This document shows, in pieces, positions 27,879 through 37,928 of a stretch of 64,000 nt of DNA. Source of the DNA: Rhizobium sp. CC-YZS058 (lineage in GTDB: Bacteria; Pseudomonadota; Alphaproteobacteria; Rhizobiales; Rhizobiaceae); NCBI RefSeq assembly GCF_034720595.1, contig NZ_JAYESJ010000001.1, forward strand, positions 4,218,492 to 4,282,491, read 5' to 3'. The translations under genes and the position numbers were made by a program. The notes under the pieces are model-generated. The model was given only the letters and a program-made list of their open reading frames with translations, was not told where the DNA came from and did no database searches. The stretch's first letter is position 1. Each line of letters starts with the position of its first letter.

Positions 27879-28853
27879 ATGCGTGGAACACTGACCATCA
27901 CCCTTGTAGCCATTACGGCCACAGCACTGGCGGCGACATTCAACACGGCTTCGGCACAGGAGAAGAAGACTGTAGCGTATCTTGCCCCGTCGCTCGACAT
28001 TTCCTATTGGCAGTGGGTTGGCTATGGCGTGAAGCAGAAGGCGGCCGAACTCGGCATGGACTACGTCGAGTATACTTCGGAGAATTCACCTGCCAAGCAG
28101 ATGGACAACGCCCGGACAGCCATCACCAAGGGCGTCGATGCGATCGTGATCGGACCCGTGAGCTCGACCAGCACGCCGCCCTTGCTTGCTTACCTGAAGT
28201 CTCAGGGCATCCCGATCGCGTTCGCAGGTATCGGTCCCCAGACCGGTCAGACCGACTATACGTCCGCCGTCACCGCCAATAATCTCGAGACCGGCAGGGC
28301 CCAGGGAAGCTTCGTCTGCTCGCTTGCCAAGGAGCGGGGCGGAAACAAGGTTGGCATGCTGTCCCTTCCTCAGGATCGCGAGAATGCACAGAAGTATCTG
28401 AGGGGCGCTCAAGATGCGTTCGACGTGGATGGGTGCGAACTCGTCCAAGTTCTGGAAACGCGCGGACTGACCGTGAACGAGGCCGTCACGCAGGCGAACG
28501 ATATGTTGACGGCGCATCCCGATATCAAGGCGATCTACGGCATGTACGACGAGGCCGGCACCGGCGCAGCCAAGGTCGTGGAAACCCGCGGGCTGAAGGG
28601 TAAGGTCGGCATCGCGGTCGCGGACGGCAGTCCGACGACCATCGGGCTCCTGAAAGCCAACGCCATCCAAGGCATCTTTTTCCAGGAGGCTGTCGGACAG
28701 GGTATCGACGGAACGCAACAGGTGTACAACGAGCTGACCGGTGCGCCGGTGACTAAGGACCTGGCGCTCGTCATGCCGCTCGTGACGGCCGACAAGGTGG
28801 ATACGCCGGAGGCAAAGGCAGTAATCGCACGCGTCTTTCCGCCCAGCAACTGA
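27879..28853 (+). CDS. CUT2 ABC transporter sugar-binding protein (RbsB type)
   Basis: A 324-residue periplasmic binding protein with a signal peptide ([20 protein letters not shown], cleavage after ASA near 24). The type I binding fold shows [40 protein letters not shown] and the hinge-side [20 protein letters not shown]. The ribosome binding site is GTGGAGGAGAAACTGGA. It completes the transporter and is followed by a short hairpin and a lactonase-like gene. The ligand is unknown; a pentose, branched sugar or lactone is plausible. Confidence 0.92.
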   Translation: MRGTLTITLVAITATALAATFNTASAQEKKTVAYLAPSLDISYWQWVGYGVKQKAAELGMDYVEYTSENSPAKQMDNARTAITKGVDAIVIGPVSSTSTPPLLAYLKSQGIPIAFAGIGPQTGQTDYTSAVTANNLETGRAQGSFVCSLAKERGGNKVGMLSLPQDRENAQKYLRGAQDAFDVDGCELVQVLETRGLTVNEAVTQANDMLTAHPDIKAIYGMYDEAGTGAAKVVETRGLKGKVGIAVADGSPTTIGLLKANAIQGIFFQEAVGQGIDGTQQVYNELTGAPVTKDLALVMPLVTADKVDTPEAKAVIARVFPPSN

Positions 28854-28866
28854 AAAGGTGGCCGGG

Positions 28867-28890
28867 ATGCCCGTCGTTCATGGCGGGCAT
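28867..28890 (+). terminator. hairpin after binding-protein gene
   Basis: ATGCCCG and CGGGCAT form a 7-bp stem with a 10-base loop, 13 bases after the binding-protein stop. It lies before the preferred start of the amidohydrolase gene (28910) and overlaps the alternative ATG at 28880, which argues against that earlier start. Confidence 0.5.
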
Positions 28891-28909
28891 TGCGGCCGGA
28901 GTCCGCGAC

Positions 28910-29803
28910 ATGGATGACTTTCCCATCATCGATCCACATTTCCACCTGTGGGATCTGGAGACGAACTATTACCCCTGGCTTTCGGACGGCGTGAAGCCCT
29001 CTGCGTTCGGCGACTACACCGCCATCAACAAGACGTACCTCATCGAAGATTACCTGGCGGATGCCTGCAACCAGAATATAGTGAAGGCAGTCCATCTCGA
29101 CGTCGGCTATGACCCAAGTGATCCCGTCGGGGAAACCCGCTGGCTGCAGGGCGTCGCCGATCGTCACGGGTTCCCGCACGGAATTGTGGGATACGCGGAC
29201 CTCCGCCGTCCCGATATCGGAGACGTTCTCGACGCGCATATGGAGGCAGCCAACTTCCGCGGCATCAGGCAGTCGATGAACTATCACACCGACAGCGCCA
29301 AGACATATCTGAGCGCACCGGAAGTCAGCCGGACCTTCGAATGGCGTCGCGGGTTCAGGGAACTGGCGCGACGACGTTTGACCTTCGATTTGCAGCTCTA
29401 CTATTGGCAGATGGACGAGTTCCTCGAGCTCGCGCGCTATTTTCCCAACGTGCAGATTATCCTCAACCATACCGGCATGCAGGTGGACGGCCCGTCTCAT
29501 TTTGAAGGCTGGCGCGAGGCGATGAAGACGCTGGCACAAGCGCCGAACGTGGCGTGCAAGATCTCCGGTCTCGGTATGGGCGACTGGAACTGGACCATCG
29601 ACACCATCCGCCCCTATGTGGAGGAAGCGATCGCGGCTTTCGGGGTCGATCGGGCGATGTTCGCCTCCAACTTTCCGGTCGACAAGCTCTTTTCGAGCTA
29701 TGATGCGATCTGGAACGCCTTCAAGGAGATCACGGCCGGATTTTCGCAGCATGAGCGGGCGGCGCTCTTCCACGACAACGCATTACGCTACTATCGTCTC
29801 TAG
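28910..29803 (+). CDS. amidohydrolase-2 family protein, probable sugar lactonase
   Basis: A 297-residue TIM-barrel metal hydrolase from ATG 28910 (GGAG upstream). The metal-binding start is IIDPHFHLWDLETNYYPWL, a form shared with fuconolactone and rhamnonolactone hydrolases (COG3618). Other family positions are VKAVHLDVGYDPSDPVGETR, NFRGIRQSMNYHT, IILNHTGMQ (metal histidine) and the C-terminal MFASNFPVDKLFSSYD. If the SDR oxidises an aldose to its lactone, this enzyme could open the ring. It is 56 bp after the transporter genes and likely in their operon. Confidence 0.85.
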   Translation: MDDFPIIDPHFHLWDLETNYYPWLSDGVKPSAFGDYTAINKTYLIEDYLADACNQNIVKAVHLDVGYDPSDPVGETRWLQGVADRHGFPHGIVGYADLRRPDIGDVLDAHMEAANFRGIRQSMNYHTDSAKTYLSAPEVSRTFEWRRGFRELARRRLTFDLQLYYWQMDEFLELARYFPNVQIILNHTGMQVDGPSHFEGWREAMKTLAQAPNVACKISGLGMGDWNWTIDTIRPYVEEAIAAFGVDRAMFASNFPVDKLFSSYDAIWNAFKEITAGFSQHERAALFHDNALRYYRL

Positions 29804-29898
29804 ATAAGCGTCCACCGGTAAAATCGGTGATAGACCGGCTCTCGAACTGAGAGAATCTATGTCAGTCTACTCGTTGTCTTTCACGGGAGGTCAGGCTG

Positions 29899-30927
29899 AT
29901 GAAACGGGCTACAGTTTCCGATGTTGCGAAGGATGCGGGTGTAAGCGTCGCAACGGTTGACCGCGTGCTGAACGGACGGCTGCCCGTTCGCGAGGAGACC
30001 GCCAAGAAGGTCTACGCTTCAGCAGAGAAGCTCGGTTTTCACGGCCTCAAGATCATTCGTCAGCGGATGTTGGCGGACATGCCGTCATATCGCTTCGGAG
30101 TCATCCTGCGAAAGGAGCGTCAGTCCTTCTACCAGGCTTTCACCGCGGAGCTGCAACTGGCCGCGGCGGCGGTCAAAGACCGTCAGCTCTACTTGTCCAT
30201 CACCTATGCGAATTCCGGTGAGCCGTCGGAGCTTTCGGATCTACTGATCGGTATGGCCGGCAAAGTGTCGGCTGTCGCGGTCACGGGACCTGATCATCAC
30301 GATGTCACGGCGGCGGTATCCGCTATCCGGGCGAAGGGCGTCCCGACCTTCGCACTCCTCACTGATCTTGCTCAGGGAGTGCGGGAGGCCTACCTCGGGC
30401 TCAACAACATGAAGGTGGGGCGCAGTGCTGCATGGATGATCGCCGGCTTGTCGAAGAAGCCGGGGAAAGTGGCGCTCTTCATCGGCGGTCACCGCTTCCA
30501 CGGACATTCTCTCAGGGAAACTGGCTTCCGGGCGTATATGCGTGAATTCGCGCCTGAGTTCCAGGTCCTTGACGCTCATATCAACTTGGAGACACGACGA
30601 CTGACCTATGAGCTGTTGATGGACACTCTGTCACATCATGGCGATCTCGTCGGCGTGTACTGCATGGGAGGCGGAATGGAGGGGGCGATCCAAGCTCTGC
30701 GGGAAAGCGGGCGTGCCAGCGAAATCACATGCCTCGTGAACGAACTTACACCAGAGTCGCGCCAGGCGCTGCAGGACCACGACATCGCCGGAGTTTTCCA
30801 GACGCCGCTTCCCGAGCTTTGCCGCGACCTGATCAACACGATGGTCCATACGGTGGAGAACGGCATGGCCGAAAGTCCGGGGCAGCGCTTCTTTCCGGCT
30901 AGCCTCTGGGTGCCTGAAAGCGTCTGA
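29899..30927 (+). CDS. LacI-family regulator, VDRVLNGR subgroup
   Basis: A 342-residue LacI regulator. The HTH reads VSDVAKDAGVSVATVDRVLN (about 5-24), and the sensor domain spans about 65-340. It lies 95 bp after the amidohydrolase and before the inositol transporter, on the same strand, so it could control either. The recognition helix is almost the same as in the LacI protein at 50088, suggesting related operators. GGGAGGTCAGGCTG precedes the start. A short inverted repeat (CTCTC/GAGAG, 29839-29853) lies upstream. Confidence 0.9.
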   Translation: MKRATVSDVAKDAGVSVATVDRVLNGRLPVREETAKKVYASAEKLGFHGLKIIRQRMLADMPSYRFGVILRKERQSFYQAFTAELQLAAAAVKDRQLYLSITYANSGEPSELSDLLIGMAGKVSAVAVTGPDHHDVTAAVSAIRAKGVPTFALLTDLAQGVREAYLGLNNMKVGRSAAWMIAGLSKKPGKVALFIGGHRFHGHSLRETGFRAYMREFAPEFQVLDAHINLETRRLTYELLMDTLSHHGDLVGVYCMGGGMEGAIQALRESGRASEITCLVNELTPESRQALQDHDIAGVFQTPLPELCRDLINTMVHTVENGMAESPGQRFFPASLWVPESV

Positions 30928-30932
30928 TGGAA

Positions 30933-30971
30933 TGATAGAAATCATCATGATCCGTTGATCATATTCTATCA
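30933..30971. promoter_or_regulatory. nested inverted repeat before the inositol transporter
   Basis: An outer pair TGATAGAA/TTCTATCA (30933-30940, 30964-30971) encloses an inner pair ATGATC/GATCAT (30947-30952, 30957-30962). It lies just after a LacI gene and about 210 bp before an inositol-type binding-protein gene. It is too AT-rich for a strong terminator, so an operator for a LacI protein is more likely. TGATCATA inside it recurs before the LacI gene at 50088. Confidence 0.45.
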
Positions 30972-31177
30972 GAGATGAAAGGAAATTCGCCAGGCTCTTC
31001 GTTGACCGGAGGGTGCGTTTACGGAATTCTCCCGGTGCGGCCACGAGGGTAGGAAGTGGCCGCTCACAGAGTAGCTGGATCGAGGGAGGCCGCACGCGGG
31101 AGCGCGCGGCAGAGGAACCTTTTTGTCTTCAGGTTCCGGTCGATCGGCAACGGCCAATTCTTTTGGAGGAGAATCAA

Positions 31178-32131
31178 TTGAAACAGCATCTCATCATGGT
31201 CGCGTTGGCGACGACGCTAAGCGCATCGGTGGCATCAGTCGCTTCGGCGGAAACCGTCGGCGTGTCAATGGCACTTTTCGACGACAATTTCCTTACGGTC
31301 CTTCGCAACGGCATGCAGGACCACGCCAGCCAGGCGGGCAACGTGACGCTACAGGTGGAGGATGCTCAGAACGACGTCGGTAAGCAGTTAAGCCAGGTCC
31401 AGAATTTCGTAGCGGCCGGTGTCGATGCGATCGTTGTCAACCCGGTCGATACGGACGCTACGGTCGCGATCTCACAGGCCGCTGCCGCTGCAGGCATTCC
31501 GCTGGTTTACGTCAATCGCCAGCCGGTCAACGTGGACGAGCTTCCCGAGAAACAGGCCTTCGTCGCATCCGACGAGAAGCAATCCGGCACTCTCCAGACT
31601 AACGAGGTCTGCCGCCTGCTGAAGGCCGCCGGCAAGACCGAAGCGAATATCGTTGTCATGATGGGCGAGCTGTCGAACCAGGCCGCTCGTGTGCGCACCC
31701 AGGACATCAAGGACGTCATCGCCACTCCCGACTGCAGCTTCATCAAGATCGTCGAAGAGCAGACCGCCAACTGGTCGCGTACTCAGGGCGCGGACCTGAT
31801 GACAAACTGGCTGTCGGCGGGCATCCAGTTCGACGCGGTGATTGCCAACAACGACGAGATGGCGATCGGTGCCATCCAGTCGCTCAAGGGCTCCGGTCGC
31901 GCGATGGACGACGTCATCGTGGCAGGGATCGACGCGACGCAGGACGCCCTTGCTGCCGTCGCCGCAGGTGACCTCGACGTAACCGTCTTCCAGAACGCAG
32001 CCGGGCAGGGCAGTGGCGCAGTGGATGCGGCGTTGAAGCTCGCCCGCGGCGAGCCGGTCGAGAAGAAGGTCTATGTCCCCTTCGAGCTGGTCACGCCCGC
32101 GAACCTGAAGAACTACCAGGCGAAAAACTGA
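31178..32131 (+). CDS. CUT2 inositol-type sugar-binding protein 1 (IbpA-like)
   Basis: A 317-residue periplasmic binding protein starting at TTG 31178, chosen because GGAGGA sits seven bases upstream; an ATG at 31196 would shorten the signal peptide. The signal peptide ends near ASA-ETVGVS. Type I fold motifs include [37 protein letters not shown] and [15 protein letters not shown]. It resembles rhizobial and Caulobacter inositol-binding proteins, and the locus context supports myo-inositol. It is clearly paralogous to the binding protein at 34949, on the other side of the ATPase and permease genes. A strong hairpin follows. Confidence 0.9.
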   Translation: MKQHLIMVALATTLSASVASVASAETVGVSMALFDDNFLTVLRNGMQDHASQAGNVTLQVEDAQNDVGKQLSQVQNFVAAGVDAIVVNPVDTDATVAISQAAAAAGIPLVYVNRQPVNVDELPEKQAFVASDEKQSGTLQTNEVCRLLKAAGKTEANIVVMMGELSNQAARVRTQDIKDVIATPDCSFIKIVEEQTANWSRTQGADLMTNWLSAGIQFDAVIANNDEMAIGAIQSLKGSGRAMDDVIVAGIDATQDALAAVAAGDLDVTVFQNAAGQGSGAVDAALKLARGEPVEKKVYVPFELVTPANLKNYQAKN

Positions 32132-32147
32132 CGTTCCATCGAACATA

Positions 32148-32172
32148 CCGAAGGCGCGCTCCGCGCCTTCGG
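32148..32172 (+). terminator. hairpin after inositol-binding-protein gene 1
   Basis: CCGAAGGCGCG and CGCGCCTTCGG form a perfect 11-bp stem with a CTC loop, 16 bases after the stop. No T-run follows. It is positioned like the hairpins after the other binding-protein genes here, so partial termination or mRNA protection is likely. Confidence 0.7.
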
Positions 32173-32282
32173 ACCCTACTGGCACGGGCTGCGAAGACGC
32201 TTGCGTCGAAAGCGGACCCGAAACGGATCTGCCACGGGGTTATGACGCTCAGGCGTCGACAGGCACGCCCGGAGGTTCGACT

Positions 32283-33821
32283 ATGGTGAGTTCAACGACA
32301 GCGAAAGCGATCCAGGACGTTCTGGAAGCTACGAAGCGGGATGGCATTCTTGCGATCGAGGGCATCCGGAAGGAATTCCCCGGTGTTGTCGCGCTCGACA
32401 ACGTGCAGCTCCGTATCCGACCCGGCACGGTTCACGCGCTGATGGGCGAGAACGGAGCCGGCAAGTCGACGCTGATGAAGATCATTGCCGGCGTCTATCA
32501 ACCCGATGCCGGCGAGATCCGCCTGCGCGGCGAGCCGGTGACGCTGAAATCGCCGCTCGACGCGCTCGAACAGGGCATCGCCATGATCCATCAGGAACTT
32601 GCCCTGATGAACTGGATGACGGTGGCGGAGAACATCTGGATCCGCCGCGAGCCGAAGAACCGCTTCGGCCTGATCGACCACGCCAAGATGGCGGAGATGA
32701 CCGAGGCGCTGTTCGCCCGGCTCAATATCGTGCTCGACCCGCGGGCACAGGTGTCGGAACTCACCGTCGCGCAGAAGCAGATGGTCGAGATCGCCCGCGC
32801 CGTCAGCTACGAATCCTCCGTGCTGATCATGGACGAGCCGACCTCGGCGCTGACCGAGCGCGAGGTGGAGCGCCTGTTCGCCATCATCCGCGACCTTCGC
32901 TCGCGCGGCATCGGCATCGTCTACATCACCCACAAGATGAACGAGCTCTTCGAGATCGCCGACGAGTTCACCGTGTTCCGCGACGGCAAGTATGTCGGCT
33001 CGCATCTCTCCAAGGACGTGACCCGCGACGACATCATCCGCATGATGGTCGGCCGCGACATCACCGACATGTTCCCGAAGATCGATTGTCCGATCGGAGA
33101 CGTGATCCTGGAGGTCAGGAACCTCACCATTCCCGGTGTCTTCCACGACATCTCGTTCGCGCTCCGCCGCGGCGAGATCCTCGGGCTGGCCGGGCTTGTG
33201 GGTTCCAAGCGCTCCAACGTTGCCGAGGCGATCTTCGGCGTGACGCCGGCAACCTCCGGCGAGATCTTCGTCGACGGCAAGCCGGTGACGATCGACAGCC
33301 CTAGTGCCGCTATGGCGCAGGGCTTCGCGTTCCTGACCGAAGACCGCAAGGAAACAGGCTGTTTCCTCACGCTCAACTGCCTGGAGAACATTCAGTCCGC
33401 GCTCATCACACGTTCGCATGTCAAGGCGGGTTTCGTCGAACAGGGCGAGGTAACCCGCCTCGCCGCGGACATGGCGGCCAAGCTCCGGGTGAAGACGCCG
33501 GACCTCTTCGAGACAGTCGAAAACCTGTCTGGCGGAAACCAGCAGAAGCTGTTGATCGCGCGCTGGCTGTTGACCAAGCCGCGCATCCTGATCCTCGACG
33601 AGCCGACACGCGGCATCGATGTCGGTGCCAAATCCGAGATCCACCGCCTGATCACCGGCTTGGCAGCCGAAGGCGTTGCCGTGCTCATGATCTCATCGGA
33701 ATTGCCCGAAGTTCTCGGAATGAGCGACCGCATCGTCGTCATGCACGAGGGCCATGTCTCCGGCGTGCTCAATCGCGCCGAAGCCAATCAAGTCAAGGTC
33801 ATGGACCTTGCCGCGCGCTGA
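32283..33821 (+). CDS. CUT2 ABC transporter ATP-binding protein (inositol, IatA-like)
   Basis: A 512-residue RbsA-type ATPase with two nucleotide-binding domains. The first (about 20-255) has Walker [35 protein letters not shown] and [19 protein letters not shown]. The second (about 270-505) has the usual degenerate P-loop [36 protein letters not shown] and [20 protein letters not shown]. The start follows GGAGGTTCGACT. The permease gene follows after 27 bp. It likely drives import of myo-inositol. Confidence 0.92.
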   Translation: MVSSTTAKAIQDVLEATKRDGILAIEGIRKEFPGVVALDNVQLRIRPGTVHALMGENGAGKSTLMKIIAGVYQPDAGEIRLRGEPVTLKSPLDALEQGIAMIHQELALMNWMTVAENIWIRREPKNRFGLIDHAKMAEMTEALFARLNIVLDPRAQVSELTVAQKQMVEIARAVSYESSVLIMDEPTSALTEREVERLFAIIRDLRSRGIGIVYITHKMNELFEIADEFTVFRDGKYVGSHLSKDVTRDDIIRMMVGRDITDMFPKIDCPIGDVILEVRNLTIPGVFHDISFALRRGEILGLAGLVGSKRSNVAEAIFGVTPATSGEIFVDGKPVTIDSPSAAMAQGFAFLTEDRKETGCFLTLNCLENIQSALITRSHVKAGFVEQGEVTRLAADMAAKLRVKTPDLFETVENLSGGNQQKLLIARWLLTKPRILILDEPTRGIDVGAKSEIHRLITGLAAEGVAVLMISSELPEVLGMSDRIVVMHEGHVSGVLNRAEANQVKVMDLAAR

Positions 33822-33848
33822 CGCGTGGTTCTGGGAGGAAGACGCTTC

Positions 33849-34868
33849 ATGAATGTCACCACATCCACGGTAAAGCAGGTCGAACGCAAGCGGCGTCGCC
33901 TGCCGGCTGAGTTCACAATCCTGCTCGTGCTCATCGGCATTTCGCTGACTTTCGAGATTCTGGGCTGGATCCTGCTGGGGCAGAGCTTCCTCGCCAACCC
34001 GCAGCGGCTTTCGATCATGATCCTGCAGGTCTCGGTCATCGGCATCATTGCGATCGGCGTGACGCAGGTCATCATCTCGGACGGAATCGATCTGAGTTCG
34101 GGCTCGATCGTCGGGGCCACCGCGATGATCTCGATGAGTCTGGCGCAGGTTGGGACATTCGAGCGCGCGCTCTATCCGAGCCTTACGGACCTGCCGGTGA
34201 TCGTGCCCGTCGCCATCGGGCTTCTGTTCGGCGCGGTCTGCGGCGCGATCAACGGGCTGTTGATCGCCTATACCCGCATTCCCCCGTTCATCGCGACCTT
34301 GGGCATGATGGTCACGGCGCGCGGCTTCGCAAAGTGGTACACGAAGGGTCAGCCGATCAGCTTCCCGACCGACAGCTTCGCGGCGATCGGCAAGGGCCTG
34401 GCACCGGTCGTGATCTTCCTGCTCGTCGCGGCCGTCGTGCATGTCGTTCTGCGCTACACGCGATACGGCAAGTTCACCTATGCGATCGGGGCCAACAAGC
34501 AGGCCGCGCGTGTCTCGGGCATCGACGTCGAGCGGCATACCGTCAAGGTATACGCGGTCGCGGGACTTTTGTCTGGACTCGCCGGTATCGTAGTCGCCTC
34601 GCGGGGACTGACGGCTCAGGCGGGCATGGGCATGAGCTACGAGCTGGATGCCATCGCGATGGCTGTTATCGGGGGAGTGTCGTTGTCCGGCGGGCGCGGA
34701 TCGATCCCAGGAACCATGATCGGCATGGTGATCTTCGGCGTGATCATCTCCGGCTTCACCTTCCTGCGCCTCGACGCCTACTACCAGGAGATGCTCAAGG
34801 GCATCATCATCGTCGCCGCCGTCGTAGCCGACGTCTACCGCCAGCGAAAGCGGGTCAAGCGGAGCTGA
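33849..34868 (+). CDS. CUT2 ABC transporter permease (inositol, IatP-like)
   Basis: A 339-residue inner-membrane protein with about eight to ten helices. The signature GVTQVIISDGIDLSSGSIVG is present, followed by GLLIAYTRIPPFIATLGMMV and AVIGGVSLSGGRGSIPGTMI. The ATG at 33849 is preferred over GTG 33825 because GGGAGGAAGACGCTTC precedes it. It sits between the ATPase and the second binding protein. Only one permease is present, consistent with a homodimeric channel. Confidence 0.92.
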   Translation: MNVTTSTVKQVERKRRRLPAEFTILLVLIGISLTFEILGWILLGQSFLANPQRLSIMILQVSVIGIIAIGVTQVIISDGIDLSSGSIVGATAMISMSLAQVGTFERALYPSLTDLPVIVPVAIGLLFGAVCGAINGLLIAYTRIPPFIATLGMMVTARGFAKWYTKGQPISFPTDSFAAIGKGLAPVVIFLLVAAVVHVVLRYTRYGKFTYAIGANKQAARVSGIDVERHTVKVYAVAGLLSGLAGIVVASRGLTAQAGMGMSYELDAIAMAVIGGVSLSGGRGSIPGTMIGMVIFGVIISGFTFLRLDAYYQEMLKGIIIVAAVVADVYRQRKRVKRS

Positions 34869-34948
34869 CCGGAAAACGGACGGCAATTCCAACCACCCGA
34901 CTCCCGTTCTCATCGCGGTCCCCTGGTGGATCGATTGAAAGGTTACGC

Positions 34949-35887
34949 ATGAAAGCGCTTCTCGCCCTCACCGCACTGTCCCTGCTGACACTCCCCTCAT
35001 TCGCCGCACCGGCGGCGGCCGAGACCCGGATCGCTGTCAGCATGACGTCCTTCGACAACCCGTTCTTGACAATCCTGCTCAACGGCATCCGCGATGAAGC
35101 GGCGCGCGGTCAGGGGGTCGAACTGATTGCCGAGGATGCCCAGCTAGACCCGGCGAAACAGTTGAGCCAGGTGCAGAACTTCATAGCCAACGGCGTCGAC
35201 GCCATCATCGTCAATCCGGTGGACGGCGACTCGACCGCCGCAATCACGCAGGCCGCGGCCGATGCCAAAGTTCCTCTCGTCTACGTCAACCATCCACCGG
35301 CCGAACTCGACGCCGGAATGCCGGACGGAACGGCGTTCGTCGGATCGAACGAAAAAGAATCCGGAACCATGGAAGCTGAAGCCGCCTGCAAGCTTCTAGG
35401 CGGACAGGGCACCGCGGTAATTCTCATGGGACCGCTCGAGAACCATGCCGCGCTCCAGCGGACCAGGGACGTCGAGGCGGCATTCTCGCAGCCGGAGTGC
35501 AAGATCGAGATCGTCGAGAAGCAGACGGCCAACTGGAACCGGACCCAGGCCCAAGATCTCGTGTCCTCCTGGCTCACCGCCGGCACGCAGTTCGATGCCG
35601 TCATCGCCAACAACGACGAGATGGCGATCGGGGCAGCCCAGGCCCTGAAGGCCGCCGGCGTTACGATGGACAAGGTGGTGATCGCAGGCATCGATGCCAC
35701 TCCGGACGGGCTTGCAGCCATGAAGGCCGGCGACATCGATGTCACTGTCTATCAGAACGCGACCAAGCAGGGAGAGGTCTCGGTTCGGACCGCTATCAGA
35801 CTCGCAGCAGGCGAGAAATCGGAGAAGACCCTCTGGGTGCCCTTCGAGCCCGTCACGCCCGAGACACTGGCCTCCTACACCAAGTGA
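34949..35887 (+). CDS. CUT2 inositol-type sugar-binding protein 2
   Basis: A 312-residue periplasmic binding protein with a signal peptide (MKALLALTALSLLTLPSFAA, cleavage near AAA-ETR). It shares long motifs with the protein at 31178: [31 protein letters not shown] and [20 protein letters not shown]. Two such proteins around one ATPase-permease pair suggest duplication and a widened ligand range, for example different inositol isomers. It is 80 bp after the permease and followed by a perfect 11-bp hairpin. Confidence 0.9.
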   Translation: MKALLALTALSLLTLPSFAAPAAAETRIAVSMTSFDNPFLTILLNGIRDEAARGQGVELIAEDAQLDPAKQLSQVQNFIANGVDAIIVNPVDGDSTAAITQAAADAKVPLVYVNHPPAELDAGMPDGTAFVGSNEKESGTMEAEAACKLLGGQGTAVILMGPLENHAALQRTRDVEAAFSQPECKIEIVEKQTANWNRTQAQDLVSSWLTAGTQFDAVIANNDEMAIGAAQALKAAGVTMDKVVIAGIDATPDGLAAMKAGDIDVTVYQNATKQGEVSVRTAIRLAAGEKSEKTLWVPFEPVTPETLASYTK

Positions 35888-35894
35888 GGCCTCG

Positions 35895-35930
35895 GGGGTC
35901 GCGGCCGAAGCCTCCCTTAGCCGCGACCCC
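35895..35930 (+). terminator. hairpin after inositol-binding-protein gene 2
   Basis: GGGGTCGCGGC and GCCGCGACCCC form a perfect 11-bp stem with a 14-base loop, seven bases after the stop. No T-run follows. Transcription may partly stop here before the catabolic genes. Confidence 0.7.
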
Positions 35931-35999
35931 GTCCCTTCCCGGCAGCGCCTGTCGAAGAGGCGGCACCGTCGCCCGAAACGCCTAAACCCCGAGGCAACC

Positions 36000-36899
36000 A
36001 TGAAGATCGCCATTGACCCGTTTATGCACCGCCATCTCAGCCTCGAGACACTGCCGGCCAAGGTGAAGGAGCTCGGCTATGACTGGATCGAGCTTTCGCC
36101 GCGCGCCGACTTCCTCGAATGGTTCAAGGCACCGCGCGTCTTTCCCGAGCGCATCCGTTCGCTCAAGAAAGCGCTCAAGGAGGCCGATGTCGGCATCGCC
36201 TCTCTCTTGCCAATGTACCGCTGGGCCTCCAACGACGAGACCGAGCGCCAGGCGGCCGTCAAGCACTGGAAGCGCGCCATCGAGATCGCCGTCGAACTCG
36301 AAGTCGACACCATGAACTCTGAGTTCGGCCGAGGCCCGCATCCAGACAAGGGCTCCTGCTACTGCTGCCATACCGGTTCGATGATCGAGGCCTGCGAAGA
36401 TGCCTGGTGGCGCTCGATGGAAGAGCTCGTGCCGATCTTCGAGCGCGAGGGCATTAACCTCCATGTCGAGCCGCATCCGGAAGACTGGTGCGAAGCGCTG
36501 CAGCCGGCGCTCGATATCATCCGCACCGTGAACTCCAAGCACGTCAAGTTCCTCTACTGCGCGCCGCATACCTTCTATTTCGGTGACGATACCAAGGCCA
36601 TGCTGCGCGAGGCGAAGGACGTGCTCGCCCATGTGCATGTCGGCGACACCTTCAACCACAAGGCCAGTTCTGGCCTGCGCTACATCCTGAACCCGCCCGG
36701 CACACAGGCGCGCGTCCACCAGCACCTGAATATCGGCCAGGGCGAGGTTCCGTGGGACGACTTCTTCGGCACGCTCGCCGAAATTGGTTTCGACGGCATC
36801 ATGACCGCCTGTGTTTTCGCCTGGGAAGACCGCGCCGACCAATCGGGCAAGTTCATGTGCGCCGAAATGAACAACTACATCACGAAATACAGCAAGTGA
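36000..36899 (+). CDS. sugar phosphate isomerase/epimerase-type TIM barrel (IolH-like)
   Basis: A 299-residue AP-endonuclease-2-type TIM barrel. Typical elements include [63 protein letters not shown] (metal-site E and H) and [20 protein letters not shown]. It resembles the IolH proteins of rhizobial inositol loci, whose exact reaction is not settled; isomerase or epimerase activity on an inosose or sugar is expected. Eleven bases separate it from iolG, so they are co-transcribed. The frame runs upstream to 35739 through a hairpin, so ATG 36000 is chosen. Confidence 0.82.
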   Translation: MKIAIDPFMHRHLSLETLPAKVKELGYDWIELSPRADFLEWFKAPRVFPERIRSLKKALKEADVGIASLLPMYRWASNDETERQAAVKHWKRAIEIAVELEVDTMNSEFGRGPHPDKGSCYCCHTGSMIEACEDAWWRSMEELVPIFEREGINLHVEPHPEDWCEALQPALDIIRTVNSKHVKFLYCAPHTFYFGDDTKAMLREAKDVLAHVHVGDTFNHKASSGLRYILNPPGTQARVHQHLNIGQGEVPWDDFFGTLAEIGFDGIMTACVFAWEDRADQSGKFMCAEMNNYITKYSK

Positions 36900-36909
36900 G
36901 GCTCATCCA

Positions 36910-37920
36910 ATGACTGTCAGAATAGGTGTTATCGGCACCGGAGCTATCGGGCGCGAGCATGCCCGGCGCATCAATCAGGTACTCGGCGGGGCGAGGATCG
37001 TTGCACTCAGCGATGTGAACGTCGCCTCGGCCGAAGCGGTGAAGGCTGAGATCGCCCCCAAGGCAACAGTGTACGATACCGGGGAAGCGCTGATCGCCTC
37101 GCCGGATGTGGATGCCGTCCTCGTCACTTCCTGGGGGGCCACCCACGAACAATATGTGCTTGCGGCGATCGCCGCGGGCAAGCCTTGCTTTTGCGAGAAG
37201 CCGCTCGCCACCACGGCGGAAGGTGCCAAGCGCATCGTCGATCTAGAAGTCGGCTATGGAAAGCGTCTGGTCCAAGTCGGTTTCATGCGTCGCTATGATG
37301 CCGGCTATGTCGCCCTCAAGCAGGTAGTCGATAGCCAGATCGGCGCGCCGATCATGGTTCATGCGGCTCACCGCAACCCTGCCGTTCCAGAGCAGTATGT
37401 CACTCCCATGGCAATTCATGACACGATGATCCACGAGATCGACGTGCTGCGTTGGCTGCTCGACGACGATTACGTTTCCGCCCGCGTTCTTTATCCACGC
37501 TCGGCTGCCCTCAGCCATGCCAAACTGCGCGATCCCCAGGTTGTCATTCTGGAAACGGCTAAAGGCACGCTGATCGACGTCGAGATCTTCGTCAACTGCG
37601 CATACGGCTACGACATCCAGTGCGAAGTGGTCGGAGAGGAGGGCGTAGCCAGGCTGCCGGATCCGATGGCGATCGAGATGCGTCTCGGTGCCAGGAAACA
37701 GAACGCAATCCTGACCGACTGGAAGGACCGCTTCATCGCCAGCTACGACGTGGAGCTCCAGGACTTTATCAAGGCCGCGGCCGAGGGGACCGCCTCCGGG
37801 CCAAGTTCATGGGACGGCTACGTTGCGGCCATCACCTCGGATGCCTGCGTAGCCGCGCAGGATGCGGATGGTGCCGCCGTTCCGATCACTCTTCCCACCC
37901 GTCCCTCGCTCTACAAGTGA
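36910..37920 (+). CDS. iolG: myo-inositol 2-dehydrogenase
   Basis: A 336-residue Gfo/Idh/MocA oxidoreductase that oxidises myo-inositol to 2-keto-myo-inositol with NAD, the first step of the pathway. The Rossmann motif is [16 protein letters not shown] (about 7-22). The catalytic EKP is in [10 protein letters not shown] (about 95-104), and the substrate Asp/His pair is in [18 protein letters not shown] (about 167-184). Length and sequence match rhizobial IolG/Idh closely. It lies 10 bp after the IolH-like gene and 8 bp before the IolI-like gene, in the iol operon. Confidence 0.92.
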   Translation: MTVRIGVIGTGAIGREHARRINQVLGGARIVALSDVNVASAEAVKAEIAPKATVYDTGEALIASPDVDAVLVTSWGATHEQYVLAAIAAGKPCFCEKPLATTAEGAKRIVDLEVGYGKRLVQVGFMRRYDAGYVALKQVVDSQIGAPIMVHAAHRNPAVPEQYVTPMAIHDTMIHEIDVLRWLLDDDYVSARVLYPRSAALSHAKLRDPQVVILETAKGTLIDVEIFVNCAYGYDIQCEVVGEEGVARLPDPMAIEMRLGARKQNAILTDWKDRFIASYDVELQDFIKAAAEGTASGPSSWDGYVAAITSDACVAAQDADGAAVPITLPTRPSLYK

Positions 37921-37928
37921 AAACTGTC

